The notes under the pieces were generated by a model that worked only from the letters and a program-made list of their open reading frames with translations, did no database searches and was not told the origin of the DNA. A program made the translations under genes and the position numbers. Source: Clostridium sp. UBA4548 (lineage in GTDB: Bacteria > Bacillota > Clostridia > Clostridiales > Clostridiaceae). Taken from it: DNA of 64,000 nucleotides. How positions within the stretch are numbered: the first letter of the stretch is position 1; every line of letters begins with the position of its first letter. Positions 1 through 8,675 of this stretch are shown here, piece by piece. The stretch is taken from positions 176,822-240,821 of the forward strand of contig NZ_DGLI01000023.1 in assembly GCF_002387895.1 (NCBI RefSeq), written 5' to 3'.

Positions 1-1413
1 TACATCTAATAACACTACATTTTCTTTATCACGGCCATCAATATCTCTAGGTAATACAACTTCACTCTTACCAGTTAATATATCATCAGCGATATATCCC
101 AAAAAGTTTACAGGATCCTTTGCTGAAGAAAATGGTGGAGCATAGCTTAACTCTAGTTCAGTTAAATCATAAATTGTTCCATTTAATCTCATTACTGTTG
201 CAATTACATCTATTCGTTTTTCTACTCCACCATATCCAAGACCTTGTGCTCCTAAGATTTTGCCTTCATCATTAAAAATTAACTTAAGCGATATTGGAGT
301 TGCACCTGGATAGTAGGATGCATGGTCATTTGGGTGAGCATAGATTACTCTATAGGGAACTCCTAACCTTTGAAGAGTTCTCTCATTGCTTCCAGTTCCT
401 GCAGCAATAATGTCAAAAACTTTAATTACAGAGGTTCCCTGAGTTCCTTTGAAGGTAGATTTAATTCCAAATATATTATCTGATATTATTCGTCCTTGCT
501 TATTTGCAGGTCCTGCTAGTGGTATCGCTGTTTGACCACCATTAACAAAATCTACTACTTCAACAGCATCACCACCTGCATAGATTCCTGGGACGTTTGT
601 CTCCATATGCTCATTAGTAATTATATGTCCTCTTGGTCCAAACTCAAGGCCACTATCTTTTAAGAAATCTGTATCTGGCTTTACACCAATGGCAGATATT
701 ACAATTTCACCAAAAACTTTTATTCCACTATTTAAAACTACATTTACTCCATGGTCTAGAGACTCAAATTTCTTAACTCCATCACTAAGCTTAAGTTTTA
801 CTCCTCGTTCTTCTAATTCCTTCTCAGCAATAACCACCATATCGCTATCAAAAGGTGCCAATATGTGAGGTGCTGCTTCAACTAGTGTTACATCTATTCC
901 TCTTTCTTTTAGGTTTTCTGCCATTTCAATACCAATATAACCCCCACCTATTACAACTGCCTGTTTAACCGATTTGTTGTCTACAACTGCCTTAATTTTA
1001 TCTGTATCAGGTATATTTCTAAGTGTATAAATTCTTTCATCATTAATACCTTCGATAGGTGGTATTATTGGTTTTGCTCCTGGAGCTAGTATTAAGTAGT
1101 CATAGGACTCTATATATTGTCCTCTTTCTTTTGAATTCACTGTTACAGTTTTGTTAATACTATCAACTTGTATAACTTCACTATTATTTCTTACATCTAT
1201 ATTAAAACGAGATTCCATTAATTCCTTTTTAGTTACAATTAATTTTTCTCTGTCCTTTATAACTTCTCCAATGTGATAAGGAAGTCCACAGTTAGCAAAG
1301 GAGATATATTCGCCTTTTTCAAACATGATAATTTCAGCTTCTTCATTTAATCTTCTTAATCTAGCAGCTGCAGAAGCACCTGTAGCAACACCACCAACAA
1401 CTAATACCTTCAT
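1..1413 (-). CDS. cdr: CoA-disulfide reductase / NADH-dependent flavoprotein, 3' end cut by window edge
   Basis: FAD-dependent pyridine nucleotide-disulfide oxidoreductase; this family reduces CoA disulfide or CoA persulfide with NAD(P)H in the cytoplasm. The ATG at 1413 follows a GGAGG ribosome site. The 471 visible residues show an N-terminal FAD Rossmann fold (VVGGVATGASAAA), the single redox Cys42 in SFANCGLPYHIG that marks CoA-disulfide reductases, a second nucleotide fold (VVIGGGYIG) and the FAD-closing motif GIYAGGDA. The frame is still open at base 1, where it reads VVLLDV, the usual opening of a rhodanese domain, so this is probably the CoADR-rhodanese fusion that handles sulfane sulfur. 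It is the last visible gene of the 1-3 kb minus-strand group. The substrate is inferred from the family only; NADH oxidase activity is the alternative. Confidence 0.85.
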   Translation of the reverse strand, partial: MKVLVVGGVATGASAAARLRRLNEEAEIIMFEKGEYISFANCGLPYHIGEVIKDREKLIVTKKELMESRFNIDVRNNSEVIQVDSINKTVTVNSKERGQYIESYDYLILAPGAKPIIPPIEGINDERIYTLRNIPDTDKIKAVVDNKSVKQAVVIGGGYIGIEMAENLKERGIDVTLVEAAPHILAPFDSDMVVIAEKELEERGVKLKLSDGVKKFESLDHGVNVVLNSGIKVFGEIVISAIGVKPDTDFLKDSGLEFGPRGHIITNEHMETNVPGIYAGGDAVEVVDFVNGGQTAIPLAGPANKQGRIISDNIFGIKSTFKGTQGTSVIKVFDIIAAGTGSNERTLQRLGVPYRVIYAHPNDHASYYPGATPISLKLIFNDEGKILGAQGLGYGGVEKRIDVIATVMRLNGTIYDLTELELSYAPPFSSAKDPVNFLGYIADDILTGKSEVVLPRDIDGRDKENVVLLDV

Positions 1414-1557
1414 AATCGTTCCTCCATTTAATAATTATTATATTATAATATTACGTTATTTTCTCCATAAATTCAAGTTAAATTTTTAACTGAACTATTA
1501 ATTTATGTGATTTACTATTATTAACTTATATTATTTTACAAATTCTCTATGATTATA

Positions 1558-1875
1558 CTACTTAAAAAGAAATTCATACCATCTATTTATTTCAAACTCA
1601 AGTTCTTCAAAGTTGATAAATCTCCCCTGCCTGGATATCTCTTTCCCCTCAGCAAATAAAATTAAAGTAGGAACAGTAAAAACCATAAATTCTCCTGAAG
1701 CTTCTACCATGTCATCTATATAAATATGAATATATTTTATTTCGGAAAACCTTTTAATGATTTTTAATACTTTAGGTTCAACAACGTCACACACTGAACA
1801 TCCATGGGTTGATGCAAGAACTAAGGATAATTTGCTTTTTTCAATTAATTGTAATATTTCATCTAAACTTTTCAC
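1558..1875 (-). CDS. thioredoxin-like protein
   Basis: A 105-residue thioredoxin fold, a cytoplasmic thiol-disulfide exchange protein. It has the active-site pair C26-S-V-C29 near the N-terminus and the cis-proline motif TVPTLILF (Pro69), in the right order and spacing. The dipeptide between the cysteines is SV, not the GP of classical thioredoxin, so it is a specialised family member. The start is GTG at 1875 behind AAGGGA. It lies between the half-size permease genes and the CoA-disulfide reductase on the same strand, which suggests that it passes electrons within that module. No signal peptide is visible. The fold is clear; the partner is inference. Confidence 0.8.
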   Translation of the reverse strand: MKSLDEILQLIEKSKLSLVLASTHGCSVCDVVEPKVLKIIKRFSEIKYIHIYIDDMVEASGEFMVFTVPTLILFAEGKEISRQGRFINFEELEFEINRWYEFLFK

Positions 1876-1975
1876 TTTTCATCTATCCCTTCAAGTTATA
1901 TTAAATCTAACAAAAATAAGTATATGCTTTTGTTCTTCTAAAATAAATAAATAAATACGTTATATTTTTATTTAT

Positions 1976-2014
1976 TTTGAATAACTGTACATTTATTTTG
2001 TACAGCTATTCAAA
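1976..2014. other. 16-bp inverted repeat overlapping a permease stop codon
   Basis: TTTGAATAACTGTACA (1976-1991) is complementary to 1999-2014 except for one A/G position, with a 7-base loop. The right arm covers the TGA stop of the 172-residue permease gene. In the permease direction the hairpin is followed by AAAATAAATAAAAA, so it lacks the U-tract of an intrinsic terminator. It may be an mRNA 3'-end stabiliser, a weak terminator or an operator. Confidence 0.5.
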
Positions 2015-2528
2015 TTTTATAAATTTCTTTTAACTCTTTATCTCCTATAAGATATTCTATAATATATCCTAACAATATAATAAAGGGCAAGTTCACAAAC
2101 ATTCTTGTAAATGTATATTTAGGCCCAAGCGCTGCTAACTCAAACAATAAAGTAGGAATTTTAGTTGTACACCAAGCTCCAACAAATATCATAACATTAC
2201 TAAACTTTACTCCCTTTTTAGTAAACACTGCTATTATGGGGAAAGCTGCATACAAAGGACCAGCAGCAACAGAACCCAAAATAATAGCTAATGCTATGCC
2301 AACAATGCCTGAATTTTCCCCCATATACTTTAACATTGTTTCCCTTGGTACCCACACATCTAACAGTCCTAGCAATAACATAATTGGTGGGAGCACACTT
2401 ATCATTTGTTTAAAAGAATCAAAAGCAATGATAACTATACTTTTACCACAGTTAAAATTAATCAAAGTTATTCCCACTGTAATTAATAATATTATAAAAA
2501 AGAATAAATATCTTTTTAATATTTTCAT
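2010..2528 (-). CDS. half-size permease, ArsP/DUF318-like, second half
   Basis: A 172-residue integral membrane protein with about four or five hydrophobic segments. It has an N-terminal TM (residues 7-25), then a block with LPPIMLLLGLLDVWVP and GSVAAGPLYAAFP, characteristic of the predicted permease family PF03773 (ArsP-like), whose full-length members hold two such halves in one chain. Here the halves are separate genes: this gene starts 4 bases after the preceding permease gene stops, with GAGGTG as ribosome site, so translation is probably coupled and the products probably pair. ArsP members export organoarsenicals, but many relatives have unknown substrates. The adjoining thioredoxin and CoA-disulfide reductase fit a thiol-, sulfur- or metalloid-linked cargo; this is inference. 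Confidence 0.7.
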   Translation of the reverse strand: MKILKRYLFFFIILLITVGITLINFNCGKSIVIIAFDSFKQMISVLPPIMLLLGLLDVWVPRETMLKYMGENSGIVGIALAIILGSVAAGPLYAAFPIIAVFTKKGVKFSNVMIFVGAWCTTKIPTLLFELAALGPKYTFTRMFVNLPFIILLGYIIEYLIGDKELKEIYKI

Positions 2529-2532
2529 AACA

Positions 2533-3012
2533 TCACCTCATTAACCTTCCAATGACAAAAGCCACTAGGATTGAATAAAGGAAATAAATCAAATTTCTAA
2601 TCAGTGCTGCTCTTTTGCCTATAAATTTTGCTTCCATGGGAAAGGTGATAACTCCAACAAACATTAATGTAGAAATTAAAGCTGTAACTTGAGTATATCC
2701 AGCTCCATTTTCTAGCAAAAGTTCTGCAGTTGGAAAAGCCACAAAGGTAGGCATTATAGTAATTGAGCCTATAATACTAGCAATAAAAACTCCTACCACC
2801 CCAGATTTATCACCTAGTAACTTAGAAATGGTTTCCGGCGATAAGGCTGTTAGTATAAATCCTACTATAAAAATTACACTTAAAAACTGTGGCATAATGC
2901 TCTCAAAGGATTTTGCAGACTTAATTAAAGCTTGTTTTGTTTTATCTCTATTCTTAAGAAAACTAATTAAGTAAAGTATAATTACAATTCCATAAAGCAT
3001 ATAAGTTGTCAC
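2533..3012 (-). CDS. half-size permease, ArsP/DUF318-like, first half
   Basis: A 159-residue membrane protein with an N-terminal TM, a short basic loop (KNRDKTKQ), then three or four more hydrophobic segments. The block GVFIASIIGSITIMPTFVAF corresponds to the GIALAIILGSVAAGPLYAAF block of its neighbour, so the two genes look like the separated halves of one ArsP/DUF318-type permease. I place the start at the GTG at 3012, 8 bases after GGGGAG; the GTG at 3021 sits inside that ribosome site. It is the first gene of the group that continues through the second half, the thioredoxin and the CoA-disulfide reductase. Substrate unknown. Confidence 0.7.
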   Translation of the reverse strand: MTTYMLYGIVIILYLISFLKNRDKTKQALIKSAKSFESIMPQFLSVIFIVGFILTALSPETISKLLGDKSGVVGVFIASIIGSITIMPTFVAFPTAELLLENGAGYTQVTALISTLMFVGVITFPMEAKFIGKRAALIRNLIYFLYSILVAFVIGRLMR

Positions 3013-3150
3013 TGGTTTCACTCCCCTAGAACTTCTAAGTATATTATATTATACTAAACTAGTTTTTAATGGTTCATAGTTAACATGGATAATAAGTATA
3101 TTTTAAAATCTTATACAAATAATAGAATATAAAGCTAGGAGGTGTATATT

Positions 3151-3423
3151 TTGGATTTGAAAAATTTAGATGTGCTTCATGACTGGGATAAATGGAAAAC
3201 TGCTCTTTCAAAGGCTATTAACTTAGGCGAAAATATGGGTATGAGTGACCAAACTATTGATACTATTGCTTATAATATAGGTAGTTTTCTTAGTGCAATT
3301 GTAGACCCAGAAAATAGAGAGGAACGACTTTTACATGAACTTTGGAAAGTCGGTAGTAAGGAAGATAGAAAGATTCTTGCGAAACTAATTGTGAAGCTAA
3401 TAAAAAATGAAGCACTAGAGTAA
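3151..3423 (+). CDS. DUF3243 family protein (YmfJ-like)
   Basis: A small cytoplasmic protein of 90 residues recognised as DUF3243 from the pattern DWDKWKTAL, GMSDQTIDTIAYNIGSFL, VDPENREERLLHELW and the closing LAKLIVKLI. The family is common in Firmicutes (B. subtilis YmfJ type) and has no established function. The ribosome site AGGAGG at 3137-3142 lies 8 bases before the TTG at 3151; an upstream GTG at 3142 overlaps the site itself and is not usable, so TTG is the likely start. It is monocistronic, with its own terminator immediately after the stop codon. The chain is helical and highly charged. Confidence 0.85.
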   Translation: MDLKNLDVLHDWDKWKTALSKAINLGENMGMSDQTIDTIAYNIGSFLSAIVDPENREERLLHELWKVGSKEDRKILAKLIVKLIKNEALE

Positions 3424-3453
3424 GCCCTTGCATTTAGCAAGGCTTATTTTTTT
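3421..3453 (+). terminator. intrinsic terminator of the DUF3243 gene
   Basis: The hairpin has TAAGCCCTTGC against GCAAGGCTTA (one bulged C) with the loop ATTTA, followed directly by seven T. The stop codon is the first triplet of the left arm. Confidence 0.9.
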
Positions 3454-3666
3454 ATCTTCATCTTCTGTATAGTAATTATTTACAATGAACTGTTAACGAT
3501 ATGTGAACTTTATTATAGATTTATTCACAGATTTGTAATATAATCAGAATATACATATTTTTCACTCTTATCTAATTATATGGTATGAATATAAACTTAT
3601 TATATTCTAACTCAATCTTTTAATTCTTAATTTAATTTGGGGATAAATTATGGAGGGAAAGTAAAA

Positions 3667-4431
3667 ATGACCAATAGCGCTATAAAAATAAGTGTAAACA
3701 AAAGTGAACCATGTATATGTGGTAGTGGTAAAGAGTTCAGCGATTGTTGTATGAAAAAAAATCATAGTTATGAGGGTCTATTGAAAGATGATGGAACCTA
3801 TGGAATATATGACCTAACTGAATTTATGACTGCAGCAAAAGGTTTGTTAATTTTTATTGACACAAGAGTAAATAGTGAAACTTTTCAATTATCATTTAGT
3901 AGTTCTTCAAAAAAACTAAGTAAACTTTATGAAAAATTATCCACTACTTTAAATCCAATAGAAAAGGTAGCTTCCTGTAAAGTTGGTTGTAACCACTGTT
4001 GTCATTTGCCTGTATTGACCAGTAAGCTAGAATATGAAGTAATAAAAGCTTTTATTGAACATAAATTTTCAAGTGGAGAAATGGAAAACTTAAAGAATAA
4101 AATTAATTTAAACAAACACATTTTTGAAAATATGCAGCATAAAGAGGAAAAATTTTCAAGGGATAGTTATGATAATTATATTAAGGCCAGCGTACCATGT
4201 GCTTTTTTAGATGAAACCAACCATTGCAGCATATATAATGTTAGGCCTTTTGTTTGTAGAAAATACTTAGTATTTAATAATTCAAGTGTATGTGAAGATC
4301 CAACACTAAACACAACTCAGTATTATGCTAAATACTTAACTACAGCAAAAGATGCTATAGGAAAACTAAATAAATTAACCTATAATAAGCTAGACTATAA
4401 TCATCTTCTCACTTGGTTTCTCGAAAGTTAA
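3667..4431 (+). CDS. SEC-C motif and YkgJ-type cysteine cluster protein
   Basis: A 254-residue soluble protein with two metal-binding modules. Residues 16-28 hold a SEC-C motif (C16-x-C18 ... C27-C28), the zinc ligand set found at the end of SecA and in many unrelated proteins. The rest is a YkgJ/PF03692-type cluster: CKVGCNHCCHLPV, then CAFL, HCSIYNVRPFVCRKY and a later single Cys, a pattern thought to bind zinc or an Fe-S centre. The start is the ATG at 3667, 9 bases after GGAGGG; the longer frame from a TTG at 3637 lacks a ribosome site. It stands alone and ends at a bidirectional terminator. Biochemical role unknown. Confidence 0.8.
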   Translation: MTNSAIKISVNKSEPCICGSGKEFSDCCMKKNHSYEGLLKDDGTYGIYDLTEFMTAAKGLLIFIDTRVNSETFQLSFSSSSKKLSKLYEKLSTTLNPIEKVASCKVGCNHCCHLPVLTSKLEYEVIKAFIEHKFSSGEMENLKNKINLNKHIFENMQHKEEKFSRDSYDNYIKASVPCAFLDETNHCSIYNVRPFVCRKYLVFNNSSVCEDPTLNTTQYYAKYLTTAKDAIGKLNKLTYNKLDYNHLLTWFLES

Positions 4432-4444
4432 TATAGCTGTATGG

Positions 4445-4487
4445 AAATAATTAGCTTCAGTATATTAGATACTGAAGCTAATTATTT
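4445..4487. terminator. bidirectional terminator between convergent genes
   Basis: A perfect 19-base inverted repeat (core TTAGCTTCAGTAT / ATACTGAAGCTAA) with loop ATTAG. The outer AAATAA/TTATTT ends give a U-rich tail in both directions. It separates the plus-strand SEC-C gene from minus-strand pepF. Confidence 0.9.
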
Positions 4488-4526
4488 CTTAGTTTAAATT
4501 TTTATCATCTACATAAGTGCTTAAAC

Positions 4527-6329
4527 TTATAGCTCTTCTGTAAGCTTAATTATTTCGTCAATTATATTCCCAATATGCTCTATTGTATCTCTTAAAGGTT
4601 TTTCAGTAGTAACATCTACTCCCGCCATCTTTGCAAGTTCCACTGGGGTTTTAGTTCCTCCGGATTTTAGTACATTTCTCCAATCTTCTATTGCAGCTTT
4701 TCCTTCTTTTAATATTCTTTTGCTAACTTCTGTAGCCACAGTAAGACCTGCACTATAGGTGTAAGGATATAGACCCATATAATAATGTGGTTGTCTCATC
4801 CATGTAAGTTCCGCGCCTTCAGTAATTTCTACTGTATCGCCCCAGAATTTTTCTAACACCTGTTTCTTAATTTTATTTAAGGTAGCTGCTTGAACACTTC
4901 CACCATTGTCTATAATCTTGTATACTTCTCTTTGATAAGCGGCCTCTAAAAGATGAGTAACAAAGTTATGATAATAAGTACGGCTTATCATTGAAGATAG
5001 AACCCATCTCTTGAATCTTGGGTCATTATTTATATTCATAAGATAGTTAGCCATAAGCATTTCATTCATAGTAGAGGGTGCCTCAATAAAATATAAGGAT
5101 GGCCTTGAATCAAAGATATTTTGATTTTTATGAGCTAAAGTAAAATGTCCTGCATGGCCTAACTCATGGGCAAGGACAAAAACCTCCCTCATTCTTTCAG
5201 ACCAAGAAATTAAAATAAATGGGTGACTCCCATAAGGACTTGAGCAAAACGCACCTGTAGATTTTCCTTTGTTTTCAACAAAATCAATCCATCTATCCTT
5301 ATAGGCTCTTCTAACCATCTCTAGATAGTCTTCCCCAAGAACTGATAAAGCTTCTTCAACATATTTTTTAGATTCCTCCACTGAAATTTCTGGTTCATAT
5401 TCTGGATCCACAGCTAACTTTAAATCAGCAAAAGTCATGTGATCTATATTGTGAACTTTTTTCAGTAGTTTTACATATTTTCTCATATGTGGAGCTAGTT
5501 CCTCCATAATTATGTCTATTTGTCTATTGTATAAGTCTTTGTCTACTTCTTGAGAAAATAATAAACTATCAATAACAGAATCAAAGCCTCTAAGATTTGC
5601 TAAGGTTTTTTCCTTTTGAACTTGAACTCCATAAACTGTCGCTAAAGTATTTTCATATTCTTTTAACTTAGAGGAAAAGGCCTGAAAAGCCGCTCTTCTT
5701 ATTTTTGTATTTGTTTCGAACTCATAATGATTCTCAAAGAGTACAAAGCTAAGAGGATATTCTTCCCCATCTACTAAAAAAGTTCCAAAGTCCATATCAG
5801 CAAGCTTTGCTCTGTTATATATAGAATAAGGCGAGTCTAAAGCCTCTGATAATGCAGCAAGGGTTTTTTCCACTTCTGGATGAAGTGCATGGGGCTTAAA
5901 CCTTTTTATTGATTTTAAATAGTTATAGTTTTCTTTAGAACTATTCATTGCCTCTTCTATAACGGTTTCGTCAGCTTCAGTAATTTCACTATCTACAAAA
6001 CTTAGTTTACTTTGTAGGTCTGTAATTACATTCATTAATTTCATATATCTTTCTTGATTTTTATAATTAGTTTGGTCAACTGAAACTGAAAGACTTGCAT
6101 AAGAAGCTGTAATATTCATAATTTCAGTTACTTTTCGCATTTTATCCAAACACTCATTAATAACCTGTGGTGTATTTAATTTCCCTTTGTAATTTTCTAC
6201 AACTTCTTTTGTGCCAGCTTCAACATCCTTAACTGCAGCATTAAAAGCTTCCTCCGTGCTGAATATTGCAGATAAATCCCAAGTTAGTAATTCATCTACG
6301 TCTCTTCTATCCTTCATAGCATTCCCCAC
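4527..6329 (-). CDS. pepF: oligoendopeptidase F
   Basis: A zinc metallopeptidase of family M3 (M3B) that cleaves oligopeptides in the cytoplasm, usually those imported or left over from protein turnover. At 600 residues it has the family's normal length. The zinc motif HELGHAGHF lies around residue 388, followed by the downstream acidic region EAPSTMNEMLMANYL that carries the third zinc ligand Glu, and the conserved substrate-side segment RQPHYYMGLYPYTYSAGL. The start is GTG at 6329 with AGGGGG 8 bases upstream; an ATG at 6317 behind GTGGGG is also possible and would shorten the protein by four residues. It is monocistronic. Confidence 0.95.
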   Translation of the reverse strand: MGNAMKDRRDVDELLTWDLSAIFSTEEAFNAAVKDVEAGTKEVVENYKGKLNTPQVINECLDKMRKVTEIMNITASYASLSVSVDQTNYKNQERYMKLMNVITDLQSKLSFVDSEITEADETVIEEAMNSSKENYNYLKSIKRFKPHALHPEVEKTLAALSEALDSPYSIYNRAKLADMDFGTFLVDGEEYPLSFVLFENHYEFETNTKIRRAAFQAFSSKLKEYENTLATVYGVQVQKEKTLANLRGFDSVIDSLLFSQEVDKDLYNRQIDIIMEELAPHMRKYVKLLKKVHNIDHMTFADLKLAVDPEYEPEISVEESKKYVEEALSVLGEDYLEMVRRAYKDRWIDFVENKGKSTGAFCSSPYGSHPFILISWSERMREVFVLAHELGHAGHFTLAHKNQNIFDSRPSLYFIEAPSTMNEMLMANYLMNINNDPRFKRWVLSSMISRTYYHNFVTHLLEAAYQREVYKIIDNGGSVQAATLNKIKKQVLEKFWGDTVEITEGAELTWMRQPHYYMGLYPYTYSAGLTVATEVSKRILKEGKAAIEDWRNVLKSGGTKTPVELAKMAGVDVTTEKPLRDTIEHIGNIIDEIIKLTEEL

Positions 6330-6484
6330 TTAAATTTCCCCCTTAATATGATAGTAATAAGAACATTATAACATATATTACCAATTATTTAATTATTTTA
6401 TTAGTTAATTTCCTCTCTTAACTATAAGTATAACTCCCTACACTTAAGAGCTTTATAGTGAATAAGTAGCAATATTTTTCTTAA

Positions 6485-8503
6485 TTAAACTTTCTCAATA
6501 AGATTATTGTCTATTAGTATTTTAAAATCAAATTTCCTCTCTATACCATTTTTAAAGGCTATAGTAATATTGCCCTCTTCTAAACTCTTAACTATTCCAT
6601 ATCCAAAGTTTTTATGGATTATGTTTTCTCCCTCAACTATACCCTTTGTGTTTACAATATCCTGAGTAAAGTTGCACTCCTTTAAAAATCTAGAAGGTTT
6701 ACGGGGTTTTCCTTGAACTATGTTTGGCAGTATAAGGGTAAGGTTATTTATTGCTCTAGTTATGGCTACATAAAAAAGCCTTCGCTCTTCCTCAATATTT
6801 TCTTCTAGGCTTTGCTCATGTGGAATAATACCTTCAACTAAATTGATTAAATAAACATGATTAAACTCCATGCCCTTAACGCCATGAACAGTACTTAGCA
6901 ATACTACATTCTCATCCTTTGTTTTACTCTTGCTCTTAAGAATTTCTTCATTAACCACTTCAACATGGGCTAGAAAATTAATTATAGTTCTATACTCTCC
7001 TATGGAATCCCTAAACTCTTCTAATATATTCTCTAAATCAGTAATATGAATTTTATATTTATTACAGTATTCTACTAAATAATCATGATAACCTAAGTCA
7101 TGTATTATAAAATCCACTGCAGTATGAAGGCTCATTTTATTTAAATTATGTATATCCTTCTTTAACTTATCTATAGCTTTAAGTTGGAAGATAGGAACTG
7201 TATCTATAGCTTTTAATTTTTCAAATACATCTGAGCAGTAAATATCCTTTTTAATTACTTCTAGATTTCCTTTACTAATATATCTGTAAGGTCTGTTTAT
7301 TATTCTAATGAAGCTTTCTGTGTCAGTTGGGTTAATACTTAACCTTAAGTAGGCTAAAATATCTCTACAAACAAAGTGATCATAGAAGTTGAACTCCCTT
7401 TCTAATAGTTTAAAGGGAATTTTTTTTCTAATAAGACTATCGATTATCCCTCTGCTCTCAATGTTTGTTCTATACAAAACTGCAAAACTATTATAGGAAT
7501 TGCTACCACTTAGTACAGCCTTCTCAATTTCATTAGCAATAAAATCCCCTTGTTGCGCTTCTCTTTGAACCTTAACAAAGGCAATATCTCCATCATAATT
7601 TTTATTTGGTACTATGGTTTTATCACTTCTTAGCTTGTTATTTTTAATAGTCTCCATAGAAAGCTTTACAATATTAGAAACTGACCTGTAGTTAGTTGAA
7701 AGATACAACTGCTTGGAATTATTAAATAGTTCCTGAAAATTAACCATAAAGTCTGGTCTAGAGCCTCTAAAGCTGTAAATACATTGGTCCTCATCCCCCA
7801 CTGCAAAGATATTATTTTCACCTTTAAGTAGTCTTAAGATATCTAACTGAATAGCATCACAATCTTGAAACTCATCTATTAAAATATGTTTAAACATGTT
7901 TTGATATCCTTGTAATAATCTAGGACTTTTTATGAAGAGATTTTTACACATTATTTGAAGGTCTTCAAAATCCAAAAGATTTTTTTCTCTTTTATAGGTC
8001 TCGTATATTTCATACAAATTTCTGAATATGTTTTTATCTAAATCTGTAGCAAACTCTTCTAAAGATGTGTTAGCACATTTAAAAAGGGAAATTGCATTAA
8101 TAAACTCTTTTATTCTATCCTCACTAACCTCTTCCATATAAGTAGTTAAAAAGCTCTTAACTAACTTAAAGGTTTCACTGCCTTCTATAATTTTAATCTC
8201 ACCATAGTAAGAAGTTAAAATTCTATAAAATAGCCCGTGAAAAGTACCAAAAAAAGGGGTTACTTTATTTTTACTCATGTTAATAAATCTTGTTTTCATA
8301 TTATTAGCAGCTGCTTTTGTAAAAGTAATCACAATTATATTTTTAGGATTAATATTTTTGTGATTGATAAGGTGAAATACTCTGTTTACTATTACAACAG
8401 TTTTACCACTACCAGGGCCTGCTGTAACTAATATATTCTCATCTTCACAAAGTACAGCATTTAGTTGTTCTTTGCTTAATTTTTCAAACTCACTGTATAT
8501 CAT
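6485..8503 (-). CDS. UvrD/PcrA-type superfamily 1 DNA helicase, short form
   Basis: An ATP-dependent 3'-5' DNA helicase of the UvrD/Rep family. Motifs in order: Walker A GPGSGKT (residues 29-35), Ia ITFTKAAANNM, DEXX-box DEFQDCD, motif III VGDEDQCIYSFRGS, motif IV YRS, motif V STVHGVKGMEF and motif VI FYVAITRA. At 672 residues it is about 60-100 shorter than PcrA; it keeps a C-terminal tail (HKNFGYGIVKSLEEGNITIAF) resembling the Tudor-like PcrA end that contacts RNA polymerase. No nuclease domain and no AddB-like partner is present, so it is not an AddA. It is monocistronic. Probably a repair helicase beside a main PcrA elsewhere; this is inference. Confidence 0.9.
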   Translation of the reverse strand: MIYSEFEKLSKEQLNAVLCEDENILVTAGPGSGKTVVIVNRVFHLINHKNINPKNIIVITFTKAAANNMKTRFINMSKNKVTPFFGTFHGLFYRILTSYYGEIKIIEGSETFKLVKSFLTTYMEEVSEDRIKEFINAISLFKCANTSLEEFATDLDKNIFRNLYEIYETYKREKNLLDFEDLQIMCKNLFIKSPRLLQGYQNMFKHILIDEFQDCDAIQLDILRLLKGENNIFAVGDEDQCIYSFRGSRPDFMVNFQELFNNSKQLYLSTNYRSVSNIVKLSMETIKNNKLRSDKTIVPNKNYDGDIAFVKVQREAQQGDFIANEIEKAVLSGSNSYNSFAVLYRTNIESRGIIDSLIRKKIPFKLLEREFNFYDHFVCRDILAYLRLSINPTDTESFIRIINRPYRYISKGNLEVIKKDIYCSDVFEKLKAIDTVPIFQLKAIDKLKKDIHNLNKMSLHTAVDFIIHDLGYHDYLVEYCNKYKIHITDLENILEEFRDSIGEYRTIINFLAHVEVVNEEILKSKSKTKDENVVLLSTVHGVKGMEFNHVYLINLVEGIIPHEQSLEENIEEERRLFYVAITRAINNLTLILPNIVQGKPRKPSRFLKECNFTQDIVNTKGIVEGENIIHKNFGYGIVKSLEEGNITIAFKNGIERKFDFKILIDNNLIEKV

Positions 8504-8632
8504 TTATATCCCTTTTCATTTTATAAATTTTATTCTAATCAAATAATATTACCACAATATTTATATTTATACTATAGTAATAAAAGTATCAATATGGTAA
8601 TATATAGTGGACATTAGTAAGAATTTTATTTA

Positions 8633-8649
8633 TATGAATTCTATTCATA
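8633..8649. promoter_or_regulatory. perfect 7-3-7 palindrome upstream of pncB
   Basis: TATGAAT TCT ATTCATA lies 27 bases before the pncB start codon, between the presumed promoter and the ribosome site AAGGGGA. It is a candidate operator, for example for a niacin-responsive repressor, but I cannot match it to a known box. Confidence 0.35.
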
Positions 8650-8675
8650 ATTATTAAATAGTAAGGGGAACTAAA

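Noticed and set aside
6485..8503. Helicase considered as part of a phage defence or AddAB system
   Set aside because: Only one helicase, no nuclease domain, no partner gene; ordinary UvrD-like repair helicase is the simpler reading.
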